Part shown: piece by piece, positions 1 through 8,377 of the stretch
Position numbering within the stretch: the stretch's first letter is position 1
How the letters are laid out: the number at the start of each line of letters is the position of its first letter
Assembly: GCF_000316685.1 (NCBI RefSeq)
Contig: NC_019680.1
Location: 745,501-809,500, forward strand
Source: Synechococcus sp. PCC 6312
GTDB taxonomy: Bacteria; Cyanobacteriota; Cyanobacteriia; Thermosynechococcales; Thermosynechococcaceae
Direction of reading: 5' to 3'
Length of the DNA: 64,000 bases
The notes under the pieces: generated by a model
The model's input: only the letters and a program-made list of their open reading frames with translations
The model's database searches: none
Told to the model about the DNA's origin: nothing
Position numbers and translations under genes: made by a program

Positions 1-300
1 ACCTGGGGCCATTTCACAGGAACATAACCCTTCCCGAACATGTGTAGCATATGCTGTCAAAAGCAGACTCAGTTGTTCTTGATCAATAGGAGTTTTAAGA
101 ATCGACTGAAAAAAATAGTTGAATTTACGATAACGTGAAACTCCTCCATGATTGATGTGGTATGTTTTTAGAGCTTGAGCAGCTTTTTGTCCATAGGGTA
201 AAGCCGCATGATAAAAACCTTCAGTTTTTAATTTGTTTGAATTCAGTATTACACCGTCACAATCAAAAATAAAGGTCTTATATCTACCTAAGTCAAACAT
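1..300 (-). CDS. HAD-superfamily phosphatase, N-terminal part (runs off window start)
   Basis: Reading the minus strand from ATG at 300 gives 100 open codons that continue past the window edge, so only the N-terminus is seen. Residues 11-16 read IFDCDG, the HAD motif I (DxD) whose first Asp (D13) is the phosphoaspartate nucleophile in this family. The start overlaps the end of the cytidylyltransferase gene by 8 bases (293-300), which implies one transcript and coupled translation. Next to a CMP-sugar synthetase and an aldolase, the likely job is removing the phosphate from a phosphorylated sugar acid, as KdsC does for KDO-8-phosphate. That role is inference from context; the HAD call itself is firm although the C-terminal motifs lie outside the window. 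Confidence 0.75.
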   Translation of the reverse strand, partial: MFDLGRYKTFIFDCDGVILNSNKLKTEGFYHAALPYGQKAAQALKTYHINHGGVSRYRKFNYFFQSILKTPIDQEQLSLLLTAYATHVREGLCSCEMAPG

Positions 301-979
301 ACGCCACCTTTTTGTTCAGAAGAGATTCAGCAATAACAAAATCTTCGTCCCAGTCAATATCAAATCCCTTAATTTTATCTAAAGTATAAAGAAAAGGATT
401 TTCCCCGATCCTATCATTATAGTTTTTATAAATATGTGCATCACATAAGAAGGCACCACTGTTAACCTCATACAGTGGGTTAATTGTTTGTGTTCTAGGC
501 CATTTTTCAAAAAACCTATCATAGTTGACTGGGCCATTTTGATTCCATATAAAAGATCGCAGTTCAGTAGTCGTCATCAGTGAATCATAGCCTTCATGAA
601 GGCATTTGAAGTAGAGATCAATTATTTGTGTATAAGAATTAGAAGTCAAAAATGGAGATGTCACATGTGTCCAGAGAATATGTCCTTGAGTGATAATTTT
701 AGAAACATAGCGAATTAAGTCATCTGTTTTAGTTTGGCTAGTGCATAAGGAATCATCACGCTTATCGATCACAAGCTTTTCAAGGCTAAGAGTCTTAGCA
801 AACTCAATAATATTATTATCATTAGTTGATAATATTATTTTCTCAATTAAATTTACATTTGCAAGTTGATTAATTTTAATTTCGATGAGTCCGTGATTGA
901 AACCAGCAAATGGCTTTATATTTTTATTTTTTATTCGTTCGCTCCCTTGCCGACAGGGTAAAAAGCATGTCACAGTCAT
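293..979 (-). CDS. acylneuraminate/KDO-type cytidylyltransferase
   Basis: This 228-residue protein belongs to the CMP-sugar synthetase family (NeuA/KdsB fold). The N-terminal signature spans residues 7-21, with LPCRQGSERIKNKN matching the family pattern PARxGSKxxxxKN that binds the CTP phosphates. The family transfers CMP from CTP to the anomeric hydroxyl of a 2-keto sugar acid in the cytoplasm. It begins 4 bases after the aldolase-fusion gene stops and overlaps the HAD gene, so the three form an operon. The family does not reveal the exact sugar. No NeuB- or KdsA-type synthase is in the window, so the upstream aldolase is the best candidate for making the substrate. The sequence is AT-rich and lacks the dispersed GGCCTGG motif, consistent with acquired DNA. 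Confidence 0.8.
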   Translation of the reverse strand: MTVTCFLPCRQGSERIKNKNIKPFAGFNHGLIEIKINQLANVNLIEKIILSTNDNNIIEFAKTLSLEKLVIDKRDDSLCTSQTKTDDLIRYVSKIITQGHILWTHVTSPFLTSNSYTQIIDLYFKCLHEGYDSLMTTTELRSFIWNQNGPVNYDRFFEKWPRTQTINPLYEVNSGAFLCDAHIYKNYNDRIGENPFLYTLDKIKGFDIDWDEDFVIAESLLNKKVAYV

Positions 980-983
980 TTTC

Positions 984-2591
984 TTAACCTACTTCGTAAA
1001 CACTAGCTCTCTTAATTCTATATTTAGTCGGGGTAATAGCAACGAGAGGTAATGCTCCTAAAGTTGAGTTGTAAAGATTCAACAGGTAATCCATTTCATG
1101 ATTTCGCAAATCATCCGACCCATAACCATCAAAGCCCGCCAATAAGATTCTTTTAGCCCTTCCACTAGTAGCAATTGCCAAGGAGTAGGCAATAACCATC
1201 GAAGTAGGTAATATACAATAGTTGTCTTCAAACTTAAAGGTTTCAGATTGTACTACCAAGCCAAAGTCTAAAAGCTTTTTGCCTTCTAGTTCGTTCCTAA
1301 TATCTTTAGATAACATTGAATATGGAATCACTAGAGGCTGAGGTAAATTTAAGTGTTCTTGACAATCAGCTAATAAGCGAACCGGATGACATGCTGCCCT
1401 TAAATCAATTAAATCTGAGGCAATATGAGTCTGCGTATTTAGAGCAATCACAATGGGATGCTGAGAACTGATATAGTTCTCTAAAGCATGCTGATGAGCT
1501 TCTACTCCGGGACCGGTTCCTAGAATTAGAACATCTCTACCAGTAATCAATGATTTTGGAGACCAAGTTCCGATAGGTTCTCCGGTATAGAAATGTCGTG
1601 CTGAATTAAGAGCATTAAGACTAAACTTCTTCCCACCTGATGATTTTAGATGATCAATTACACCCAGAATATCCTCATCCAGATAGCGATTATCTGCTAG
1701 CATTTCTTGAATATAAGTCGGGTGAATACCATACTTCCCAGCCAAGTAGTAGTATGTGTTTGTTCCCCAACCATACTCATGTTGCAGTGGGCTGAAGTAA
1801 TCTGCAACCAGTCCCATCAAAGGTATGATGTTGCATGGCACGTCAGGGCGAATTTCAGCTAGTTCAATAACAAGATATTCAGTTTTAGCATTGCCGGCTC
1901 CACGTCCCATACCTGTTACAGTTGCATCAATCCAGGTGACACCGTCATTAACTGCTTGCACACAGTTAGATAGTGCTCGCCCCATATTATCGTGGGTATG
2001 AATCCCTAGCTCTCCTGACCAGCCTTCGCGCAGAGCTTGGATAATCTCCGATGTTTGTTTAGGATTCATGCTACCCATGCTATCGGCAAAGTAGAGCACA
2101 TCTAAATGATAACGGCTAGCAATTTGGGCCAACTGTTGAACTTCAGCTAATGAACGATCTGCAACTTGCATTAAGTTAATGCCTACCTGATAGCCTTGAT
2201 CTTTCAACCATTCACATCCCAATAAAGTTTGTTCAAATTCATAGTAGTGACAAGGAATACGGACTAATGAAACTGGAGAGTCACTAGCTGGCTTAAACAA
2301 CAAATTAAGGGCAGGTATTATTCCATCTGGATACTTAAGCAACTCACTCGCATTGACCATTACCCCAATCTTTAAGTTCTCTGGTATTGCCAAGCTATGG
2401 ATAAATGTATCGGTAGTATATGCACACCCACCCAAAAAATCATCCTGAGGAAATCCACGGAAGCCCAGCTCAACGTAATCTACAGAAATGGCAGCCATCG
2501 ACTGGAGATATTTATGAATTAAATTTTGTGAGAAATTCCAAGAGTTGTAGTATCCACCATCTCTTAAGGTACAGTCCAATAGCTTGATCAT
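984..2591 (-). CDS. HMGL-like aldolase fused to a C-terminal Rossmann-like domain
   Basis: This is a 535-residue two-part protein. Residues 1 to about 320 form a DRE-TIM metallolyase (HMGL-like) barrel: DCTLRDGG at 6-13 carries the metal-binding Asp and catalytic Arg, HTHDN at 198-202 is a variant of the usual HxHND metal site, and TGMGRGAGNAKTE near 226-238 follows. Such enzymes make or break C-C bonds next to a keto acid. From about residue 350 a separate domain begins with LILGTGPG and later has LLAGFDGYG. This resembles nucleotide-binding Rossmann-like domains found in surface-glycan proteins (DUF115 or sialyltransferase-like); I cannot assign it more closely. The gene is first in an operon with a CMP-sugar synthetase and a HAD phosphatase. 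I infer an aldol step making a keto-sugar acid. Confidence 0.7.
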   Translation of the reverse strand: MIKLLDCTLRDGGYYNSWNFSQNLIHKYLQSMAAISVDYVELGFRGFPQDDFLGGCAYTTDTFIHSLAIPENLKIGVMVNASELLKYPDGIIPALNLLFKPASDSPVSLVRIPCHYYEFEQTLLGCEWLKDQGYQVGINLMQVADRSLAEVQQLAQIASRYHLDVLYFADSMGSMNPKQTSEIIQALREGWSGELGIHTHDNMGRALSNCVQAVNDGVTWIDATVTGMGRGAGNAKTEYLVIELAEIRPDVPCNIIPLMGLVADYFSPLQHEYGWGTNTYYYLAGKYGIHPTYIQEMLADNRYLDEDILGVIDHLKSSGGKKFSLNALNSARHFYTGEPIGTWSPKSLITGRDVLILGTGPGVEAHQHALENYISSQHPIVIALNTQTHIASDLIDLRAACHPVRLLADCQEHLNLPQPLVIPYSMLSKDIRNELEGKKLLDFGLVVQSETFKFEDNYCILPTSMVIAYSLAIATSGRAKRILLAGFDGYGSDDLRNHEMDYLLNLYNSTLGALPLVAITPTKYRIKRASVYEVG

Positions 2592-2928
2592 AATTACTGA
2601 ATTGGGGGTACTAAATTTTGTTTTAGCTCATACAATGATACCATACACGACACATTTTTTCACTTTCTATGACAATAAACAAAGCTTAGGTTTAGACCGT
2701 CTTTATTGTTTGAAAAAACCACAACACTAACATTTCGGTTTTACGATTTTAATCAATTTCAATTAATTCCAAGTAGGGGGCAAAAATAATTTATATGTAG
2801 TATTTAGAAGCCACAAAGAAAAGCATGAAGAAAAGCCAACAAACAAAGCTTTCAGTATTTAAATTTGTTCAGAATAATTTATATAATGCTATAGTTTATT
2901 CAACACAAGAATAATAGAATACGCATTT
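2592..2928. other. AT-rich divergent intergenic region
   Basis: These 337 bases separate two divergent polysaccharide genes. They are very AT-rich and have no convincing reading frame or strong hairpin. They presumably hold the promoters for both directions; only the plus-strand candidate listed separately is readable. Confidence 0.5.
2858..2887 (+). promoter_or_regulatory. candidate promoter for the hexapeptide acyltransferase
   Basis: A perfect TATAAT -10 box lies at 2882-2887, with a weak -35 (TTTAAA, 2858-2863, four of six matches) 18 bases upstream. It sits about 40 bases before the acyltransferase ATG at 2929. In such AT-rich sequence a chance match is possible. Confidence 0.3.
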
Positions 2929-3420
2929 ATGTCACAATCATTATTAAATTTTGTATTTAGAATATTCGACAGATTCATGCGAGATTATGAAAAGTTTAAA
3001 ATTAAACGGATGAAAAGCTGTTTTAAGTCCTGTGGTAATAATGTTGAAATTAATAATGTAACAATTACTCCTTGGCCAAAAGTTGAAATTGGGAGTAACG
3101 TTATCATAAATTCATATACAAATATTTTTGCTGGTGGGGGAGTAATAATTGGTTCGGGGACACTTATTTCCAGTAATTGTGTTATTGTCAGCGTGACCCA
3201 CCCGACTGACACCACTGATCGATTTAATGCAGAGTGTATTCGCAAGCCTGTTACTATTGGTCAAAATGTTTGGATTGGGGCTGGGGTGATTGTCTTACCA
3301 GGGGTGCATATTGGCGATAATTCTGTTGTTGGGGCTGGAGCCATTGTTACAAAAGATATTTCGTCAAATACAATTGTCGTTGGCAATCCGGCACGAACTT
3401 TAAGAACCATGGAGTTCTAA
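2929..3420 (+). CDS. hexapeptide-repeat (left-handed beta-helix) O-acyltransferase
   Basis: This 163-residue protein is built mostly of [LIV]-G-x4 hexapeptide repeats from about residue 35 to the end, such as IGQNVWIGAGVIVLPGV and the closing GNPAR motif. It belongs to the WbbJ/Maa/CysE-like acyltransferase group. A His in the SVTHPTD segment (about residue 88) is in the usual place for the catalytic base. The family acetylates sugars or other small acceptors with acetyl-CoA, typically as a trimer. It is the only plus-strand gene of the polysaccharide island and stands alone, so it may decorate the glycan made by the genes on either side. The acceptor cannot be read from sequence. Confidence 0.8.
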   Translation: MSQSLLNFVFRIFDRFMRDYEKFKIKRMKSCFKSCGNNVEINNVTITPWPKVEIGSNVIINSYTNIFAGGGVIIGSGTLISSNCVIVSVTHPTDTTDRFNAECIRKPVTIGQNVWIGAGVIVLPGVHIGDNSVVGAGAIVTKDISSNTIVVGNPARTLRTMEF

Positions 3421-3495
3421 ATTTTGCCATACAAAAATATAATTTTCTGGCAGATATTTTTTAACGTCCTCAGAATATCTTAAATATTCACGGTT

Positions 3496-4425
3496 TTATC
3501 TTAAAGCTCTTTGAAGCAAGCTATAGGAAGATGCGTATATGTAATAGACCACTAGCGTTGCCTTTAAGCTTATGGGGAGTTTATTACTATGCAAAATATT
3601 ATTTAAACTTCTAAGTGACTTTTTAATACTTCCAATTCTAAGTCTCCATTTTTGTTTATCCGTAAATACGACACAAGAAATAATTCTCTTGATTATATTA
3701 TTTTCATACAGTAATAAATAATTTAAGTAATTATCAATTAGTAGCCCTGATTCATCGAAGTTCCAATGCCTGTGATTAAAGTGAGAAACAAGTACCTTAT
3801 ATTTTTCGGCATAGATGGAGCTTTTATTATCTATATTGAACGCTATAAAGTAAATAAACAATTGAATATTTCTATATTTACTAGCTGTGTATTTTTCAAT
3901 CATTGTCTCATCTTTTAAGAATGTGAGACCACTGAGTTGATGGCCAAAATAGGAGATTTTTAGAACGGACTTAAACCCTGGTTTTAGGTAAGTTAGCTTG
4001 CCTTCATCTCCATGAATAATTCTTATTGTTCCATCGGAGTATAGACGAGAAGACCCAGGAACAATACAGCCTAAGTCACGCCTTGTTGAAATTTGCTCAA
4101 TAATAAATTTCAAATATTCGTCAGGCAGATAATCATCATCTCCCAAAAACATCACCCATGGAGCAGTTGCAGCAGATAAAGCATTAACAGCATTTACTTC
4201 TAAGCCCCTATTGTAATCCTGCTGTAGCAAATGAATTTTCAGTGATGAATTCGCAATATATTCTTGGACTGCTTTGACTGTATTATCACTTGAGCAATTG
4301 TCAGAAATAATAATTGCAACTTGAGTAGGGTTGGGCAGCTTGGAAATTTGAGAGTTTAATAAATCAAGATTTTTAATTAAAAACTCTTCTCGATTAAATG
4401 TTGGGATAAGAATTTCTAGGAGCAT
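3496..4425 (-). CDS. family 2 glycosyltransferase
   Basis: A GT-A fold glycosyltransferase of 309 residues. The N-terminus has LIPTFNRE (residues 7-13), the nucleotide-binding SDNCSSDNT near 41-49 and the metal-binding DDD at 96-98 in FLGDDDYLPDEY, all typical of GT2 enzymes. The C-terminal half is poorly conserved, aromatic and basic, with no clear transmembrane segment. It is the last gene of the minus-strand run and starts 9 bases after the rfbE-like gene, so it is probably the transferase that adds the CDP-dideoxyhexose made by its neighbours, or another sugar of the same repeat unit. Donor and acceptor are inferred from context only. Confidence 0.85.
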   Translation of the reverse strand: MLLEILIPTFNREEFLIKNLDLLNSQISKLPNPTQVAIIISDNCSSDNTVKAVQEYIANSSLKIHLLQQDYNRGLEVNAVNALSAATAPWVMFLGDDDYLPDEYLKFIIEQISTRRDLGCIVPGSSRLYSDGTIRIIHGDEGKLTYLKPGFKSVLKISYFGHQLSGLTFLKDETMIEKYTASKYRNIQLFIYFIAFNIDNKSSIYAEKYKVLVSHFNHRHWNFDESGLLIDNYLNYLLLYENNIIKRIISCVVFTDKQKWRLRIGSIKKSLRSLNNILHSNKLPISLKATLVVYYIYASSYSLLQRALR

Positions 4426-4434
4426 ATAAAACCT

Positions 4435-5487
4435 TTATACTTGATGTTGGTTTTTAACCCAAACAAGTTGTTTTACTATACCATCAATTTTACTTAGTTG
4501 AGGTGACCATTGGATTAGAGTCCTTGCCTTACCTGTATCTGCGACAAAAACCTTTTGATCAGAGTGCCGCCAGTCTAATGATTTGTACAATAACTTGATC
4601 CCCAATATCTCTTCCAAGTGATGAAATAGCTCGAGCAAGGATAAGCTATTATCCATCCCACCACCGATATTAAATATTTCACCTTGAATTCGATCTCCAA
4701 TTTCAAATGCTTGATGATATAGTCTAACCAAATCATCTGCATGAAGAACATCTCGCACCTGCTTGCCATTTCCTGCGATAGTAAATGAATCAACGGATAA
4801 GCCCTCTTTCATCCGCTTTTCCTGTTCGAGAGCTTGGGCAATAAACCATCCCACCCACCCTTGATCAAATGTAGAAAACTGACGGCCACCAAAAATCGAA
4901 GAGTGACGAAACACAATTGTTTTTAGACCAAAATTTCGATGCCAATCTCGCACATATTGATCTGCTGCTCCCTTAGAACAACCGTAGGGACTTGAGAAAT
5001 CAAGGGGGTAATTCTCATCTAAGCCATGGGGATAATCAGGAGCTATAAATCGAGTTTCTCCCTCAATAAAAGCTAAATTTTTTAACTCTCCGTAAACCTT
5101 ATTGGTACTTGAGTAAATGAGAGTTGCATCTGGAGCAAAGTGTCGAGTTGCCTGAAGGATATTAAATGTGCCAACAACATTAGTTAAAAAATCTCTGTAA
5201 GGATCTGTCATTGAAGTTGTCATCGCAACTTGACCAGCCAAATGAGCAATTCGATCAAATCTGCCATGAGTCTTAAAAAAGTGCTCAACATCAGTTTTAT
5301 TAGCAACATCAAATTCCTCAATAGTTAACTGATTCTTAGCTGCTTTTTGATTGAGCCATTCCTTATTTTTCTCAGAGCCGAGACGAAAAAGAGCGTCAAT
5401 AATCAATACTTCGGCACCCTGATCTAAGTAAAACGAGGCAAGATTACTACCCAAAAAACCGCAGCCACCCGTAACCAGAACTTTCAT
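4435..5487 (-). CDS. rfbE: CDP-paratose 2-epimerase-like SDR (RfbE/Tyv type)
   Basis: This 350-residue extended short-chain dehydrogenase has the NAD-binding GGCGFLGS at 7-14 and the catalytic Tyr-Lys pair Y168/K172 in YGCSK. The YSSTNKVYGEL stretch (125-135) and overall layout match the CDP-tyvelose epimerase group, which inverts C2 of CDP-paratose through an oxidised intermediate. It overlaps the upstream rfbJ-like gene by 4 bases (ATGA, 5484-5487), so translation is probably coupled. All upstream enzymes of a CDP-3,6-dideoxyhexose route are in the same run, which supports the assignment. UDP-sugar epimerases share the fold, so the substrate is inferred from context plus sequence resemblance. 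Confidence 0.75.
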   Translation of the reverse strand: MKVLVTGGCGFLGSNLASFYLDQGAEVLIIDALFRLGSEKNKEWLNQKAAKNQLTIEEFDVANKTDVEHFFKTHGRFDRIAHLAGQVAMTTSMTDPYRDFLTNVVGTFNILQATRHFAPDATLIYSSTNKVYGELKNLAFIEGETRFIAPDYPHGLDENYPLDFSSPYGCSKGAADQYVRDWHRNFGLKTIVFRHSSIFGGRQFSTFDQGWVGWFIAQALEQEKRMKEGLSVDSFTIAGNGKQVRDVLHADDLVRLYHQAFEIGDRIQGEIFNIGGGMDNSLSLLELFHHLEEILGIKLLYKSLDWRHSDQKVFVADTGKARTLIQWSPQLSKIDGIVKQLVWVKNQHQV

Positions 5488-6386
5488 GGTCTTACCTCGT
5501 TCGTATAGCTATTTACTAATTCCGCTTCATGCATTAACTGCAGGGCAGTATCTAAGGAGTGCTTAGGATACCATCCAAGAGAGTTTAGTACTTGAGTTTT
5601 GGCCTGCGAAATCATTATTTCATTCTCTCGATAGGGTATTACACCAAAATTAAGATGTGAGCTGGAGAGTGTAATTCGATGAATCATTTCAACTAATTCA
5701 CGAATCGAAATTACATTACCTGTCCCTACTTCAACTTGAAGAAAATCACTATAAATTTTTTCTAAGTTATTAAACAGAAACAAGTAAGCGGAAATGACAT
5801 CATCGATATAAATAAAGTCTCTTTTTTGCTCTCCAGGAGTAAGGTCAATAGACCTAAGGTTTTGGAGACACTTTTTCATGATACTGGTTACAAATTTTGA
5901 GTCATCATCACCAGGACCATAAATATGTTGTAGTTTAATATTAAGAAATTGTATCTTTTTGTTTTTTAATAATTGCCTTGCCCAGTCAAGAAAATGTTTC
6001 TTGCTCAATGCATAGTAATTTAAATGCGAGTCAAGAATAGTATCAGTATTAAAAAAGGTAGTGGTATTAAAATAAATTGCGGTTTCAAGTAAGTCAAGAG
6101 GAAATTCTATATTAGACTTTAGGATTGTTGCTGCTGACTCAGCATTCCTTCCATAGCAGGTAGCCGTGTGAACCACTATATCAATCTGCTTCAGATCTTG
6201 AAACGGTTGGTGCAACTCACATTGATCGATATCATAAATAATACACTCAGATAGTATATTTTTAATACGAGTTGCGTTTGAGAAACTTCGCTTTAAGATG
6301 ACAACCTGATGGCCCTGGTCAAGAAAGGCACTAACTAAATGACTGCCAAGAAAACCTGTTGCGCCAGTAACTAAAACCGTAGTCAT
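5484..6386 (-). CDS. rfbJ: CDP-4-keto-3,6-dideoxyhexose reductase (abequose/paratose synthase-like)
   Basis: A 300-residue SDR with GATGFLGSH at 8-16 and the catalytic YALSK (Y125, K129). The segment HIYGPGDDDSKF followed by GEQKRDFIYIDDV closely resembles, as I remember it, the Salmonella abequose synthase RfbJ, which reduces the C4 keto group of CDP-4-keto-3,6-dideoxyglucose. RfbJ gives abequose and its relative RfbS gives paratose; sequence alone does not settle the C4 outcome. An RfbE-type 2-epimerase follows immediately, and that enzyme acts on CDP-paratose, so paratose synthase activity would make the most coherent pathway. The start overlaps the end of the DUF29 gene by 4 bases (6383-6386). 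Confidence 0.75.
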   Translation of the reverse strand: MTTVLVTGATGFLGSHLVSAFLDQGHQVVILKRSFSNATRIKNILSECIIYDIDQCELHQPFQDLKQIDIVVHTATCYGRNAESAATILKSNIEFPLDLLETAIYFNTTTFFNTDTILDSHLNYYALSKKHFLDWARQLLKNKKIQFLNIKLQHIYGPGDDDSKFVTSIMKKCLQNLRSIDLTPGEQKRDFIYIDDVISAYLFLFNNLEKIYSDFLQVEVGTGNVISIRELVEMIHRITLSSSHLNFGVIPYRENEIMISQAKTQVLNSLGWYPKHSLDTALQLMHEAELVNSYTNEVRP

Positions 6387-6781
6387 AGATTATTGCCTTT
6401 ACCTATTATCGATTCAAAACCCAATGTTGAATTACAGAGGAAATCGGAATCTAAAACCTTCTCAATCATATAAGGGAAATCATACTGACGTAAACTTTCA
6501 TTCTCTTTTAACACATATTGAAGATCATCTCGCTGGTAAGCAAGAGCAGTGAGGGAGCCAACTGAGCGATGACCTGATGGAGACTGCCATTTCAACAAAT
6601 GAGCTAATAAAGTGACTAACCAACTCTTAATTTCATTTTTTTGACTAATCTCCACCGAGACTAGCCTTTGAGCCGGATATTTCCAGTTCGAACACTCGAT
6701 CCCATGACTAGCTAAAGCATGGGCTTGTTTGCTAACCCAAGTGTAAAAGTTTTGTTTATACTCTGATGAATTGGACATCAT
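6383..6781 (-). CDS. DUF29 family protein inserted in the rfb operon
   Basis: This 132-residue protein shows the DUF29 pattern: an N-terminal YKQNFYTWVSKQAHAL followed by an alpha-helical body with LLAHLLKWQ. It aligns over its first half with the DUF29 protein at 17592-18029 (DFYTWAHQQAQAL). The middle and C-terminus are more diverged than in that copy and it may be decaying, although the frame is intact. Its stop overlaps the rfbJ-like start by 4 bases, so it is now translationally tied to the sugar operon. Upstream lies a fossil of a Uma2 gene, the same order as at 17.6-18.6 kb. DUF29 has no established function that I know of. Confidence 0.7.
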   Translation of the reverse strand: MMSNSSEYKQNFYTWVSKQAHALASHGIECSNWKYPAQRLVSVEISQKNEIKSWLVTLLAHLLKWQSPSGHRSVGSLTALAYQRDDLQYVLKENESLRQYDFPYMIEKVLDSDFLCNSTLGFESIIGKGNNL

Positions 6782-6893
6782 TAATTTAGCTTAAAATTTA
6801 ACTTGTTGACATAGCCGTTTGCATTGTTATCTGAAAATTAATAGAACTTAAAGTTAGCTGCTTTTTAATTCTTAGAATGGGATGAAATAATCG

Positions 6894-7007
6894 CTATTCA
6901 TCTTCCTGCTTACTAAATCTCTCCACATAATAAGCAGGTTGCAAAATGAAGATATTGATCAGATAGTCTTGAGAAGTATAGCTCCTAGTGTGTAGTTGCA
7001 CAATCAT
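6894..7007 (-). pseudogene. Uma2-family nuclease remnant (C-terminal fragment)
   Basis: From ATG at 7007 a 37-codon frame ends in TAG at 6894. Residues 14-37 (DYLINIFILQPAYYVERFSK then QEDE) align with the C-terminal region of the Uma2 gene at 18039-18611 (EYILISQSAYYVEQFSKRDD). The match continues past the stop, where RLFHP answers WLFQP. Nucleotide similarity around TTACTAAAT and CTCCACATAATA is also plain. This is therefore a truncated, stop-containing relic. A copy of the rfbH start region lies in front of it, so the fragment might still be translated. Confidence 0.7.
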
Positions 7008-7020
7008 AATTTTTGTCCTA
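7004..7020. repeat. 17-bp direct repeat downstream of rfbH, copy 1
   Basis: This matches 8361-8377 at 16 of 17 bases. On the minus strand it reads as the stop codon of the preceding gene (TAG), a GGA Shine-Dalgarno core and the ATG of the next gene. The two copies bracket rfbH exactly. Confidence 0.6.
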
Positions 7021-8364
7021 ATATCTCCAACAAAAGTCTTTGATAACACTCACAACATAATCTAACATTTCCGTAGTTAGTCCTGGATACAGTCCAATCC
7101 AGAAACTCCGCTCCATCACATCATCCGTATGTTTCAGATTCCCCACCGTCCGATAATCTAAGCTCTTATAAGCTGGTTGTCGAACAAGATTCCCCCCAAA
7201 CAATAACCGAGTCCCAATTCGCTGCTCTTCCAAGTATTGGACTAGCTCATTACGAGAGAACAGTGCATCTTCTCTGACATAGAGTAAAAAACCAAACCAG
7301 CTTGGGGTCGAATTAGGTGCAGGTTCTGGCAAGATTAAATAGTTCGTTAGGTCTTGCAATTTCTCATACAAAAATTGATAGTTGGCCTGGCGTTGGGCAA
7401 TAAATTGAGGTAACTTTTCTAGCTGGGCTACACCAACAGCAGCCTGCATATCAGTCATTTTCAAGTTATAACCCACATGGCTATAGGTATATTTGTGATC
7501 ATACCCAAAAGGTAAAGTGCCTAATTGCCAGCCATACCGCTTGTTACAGGTATTATCTACACCTGGTGGACACCAACAATCCCGCCCCCAATCTCGGAAA
7601 GATTCAGCAATTTTTTTTAGGCGAGTGTCATTAGTCAAGACAGCCCCCCCTTCGCCCATGGTCATGTGATGCGCTGGATAAAAACTGACGGTGGCTAAAT
7701 GTCCAAAGCTGCCGGTTTTCTGTCCGTTATATTCGCTACCAACCGCATCACAATTATCTTCAATTACCCAGAGATCATATTTTTCGGCAAATGCCATAAC
7801 TGCATCTAGATTGAACGGATTCCCTAATGTGTGAGCAACCATAATAGCCTTGGTTTGGGAAGAATAAGCCGCTTCTAGTTGAGAAACATCAATATCATAA
7901 GTTCCCAATTGAATGTCTAAAAAAACTGCCTTTAGTTGATTTTGAAAAATAGGATTAACTGTAGTGGGAAAACCTGCGGCCACGGTAATAACTTCATCAC
8001 CAGGCCGGAGCCGTTTATCACCTAATCTCTCTGAGGTCAGAGTAGAAAGGGCTACTAAATTAGCGGAAGAACCTGAATTGACCAGAAGACAATGCTTGAC
8101 ACCCATCCATTCAGCAAAACGGGCTTCAAATTCTGCGGCATACCGGCCTGTGGTCAACCAAAAATCTAAGGAGGAATCTACAAGGTTAACTAACTCATGC
8201 TCATCAAAAACCTTACCAGAAACCGGAACATAGGTTTGGCCTGGATGAAACTCTCGTTTGGCAAATTTATATTGATAGAACTCTTTAACAGTATCAAAAA
8301 CTTTTTCCCGCAAGGACTCTTCTTGATCAGGTATTCCAGAGGGTTTAATTGGGGTCTGGGTCAT
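7018..8364 (-). CDS. rfbH: CDP-4-dehydro-6-deoxyglucose 3-dehydrase (E1)
   Basis: From ATG at 8364 the protein has 447 residues and fits RfbH/AscC, the PMP- and [2Fe-2S]-dependent dehydrase that removes the C3 hydroxyl of CDP-4-keto-6-deoxyglucose. The PLP lysine of ordinary aminotransferases is replaced by His (H232 in [13 protein letters not shown]), the hallmark of this enzyme. The iron-sulfur cysteines C205, C263, C265 and C273 follow the known C-X57-C-X1-C-X7-C spacing exactly. An upstream TTG at 8454 would add 30 residues reaching into rfbG; ATG 8364 is preferred because AGGA lies 8 bases before it. The reductase partner E3 (RfbI/AscD) is not in this window. Confidence 0.92.
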   Translation of the reverse strand: MTQTPIKPSGIPDQEESLREKVFDTVKEFYQYKFAKREFHPGQTYVPVSGKVFDEHELVNLVDSSLDFWLTTGRYAAEFEARFAEWMGVKHCLLVNSGSSANLVALSTLTSERLGDKRLRPGDEVITVAAGFPTTVNPIFQNQLKAVFLDIQLGTYDIDVSQLEAAYSSQTKAIMVAHTLGNPFNLDAVMAFAEKYDLWVIEDNCDAVGSEYNGQKTGSFGHLATVSFYPAHHMTMGEGGAVLTNDTRLKKIAESFRDWGRDCWCPPGVDNTCNKRYGWQLGTLPFGYDHKYTYSHVGYNLKMTDMQAAVGVAQLEKLPQFIAQRQANYQFLYEKLQDLTNYLILPEPAPNSTPSWFGFLLYVREDALFSRNELVQYLEEQRIGTRLLFGGNLVRQPAYKSLDYRTVGNLKHTDDVMERSFWIGLYPGLTTEMLDYVVSVIKDFCWRY

Positions 8365-8377
8365 GATTTTTGTCCTA
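8361..8377. repeat. 17-bp direct repeat at rfbG/rfbH junction, copy 2
   Basis: Partner of 7004-7020, with one mismatch. It contains the rfbG stop, the Shine-Dalgarno core and the rfbH start codon, so it is probably the original junction. Confidence 0.6.
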
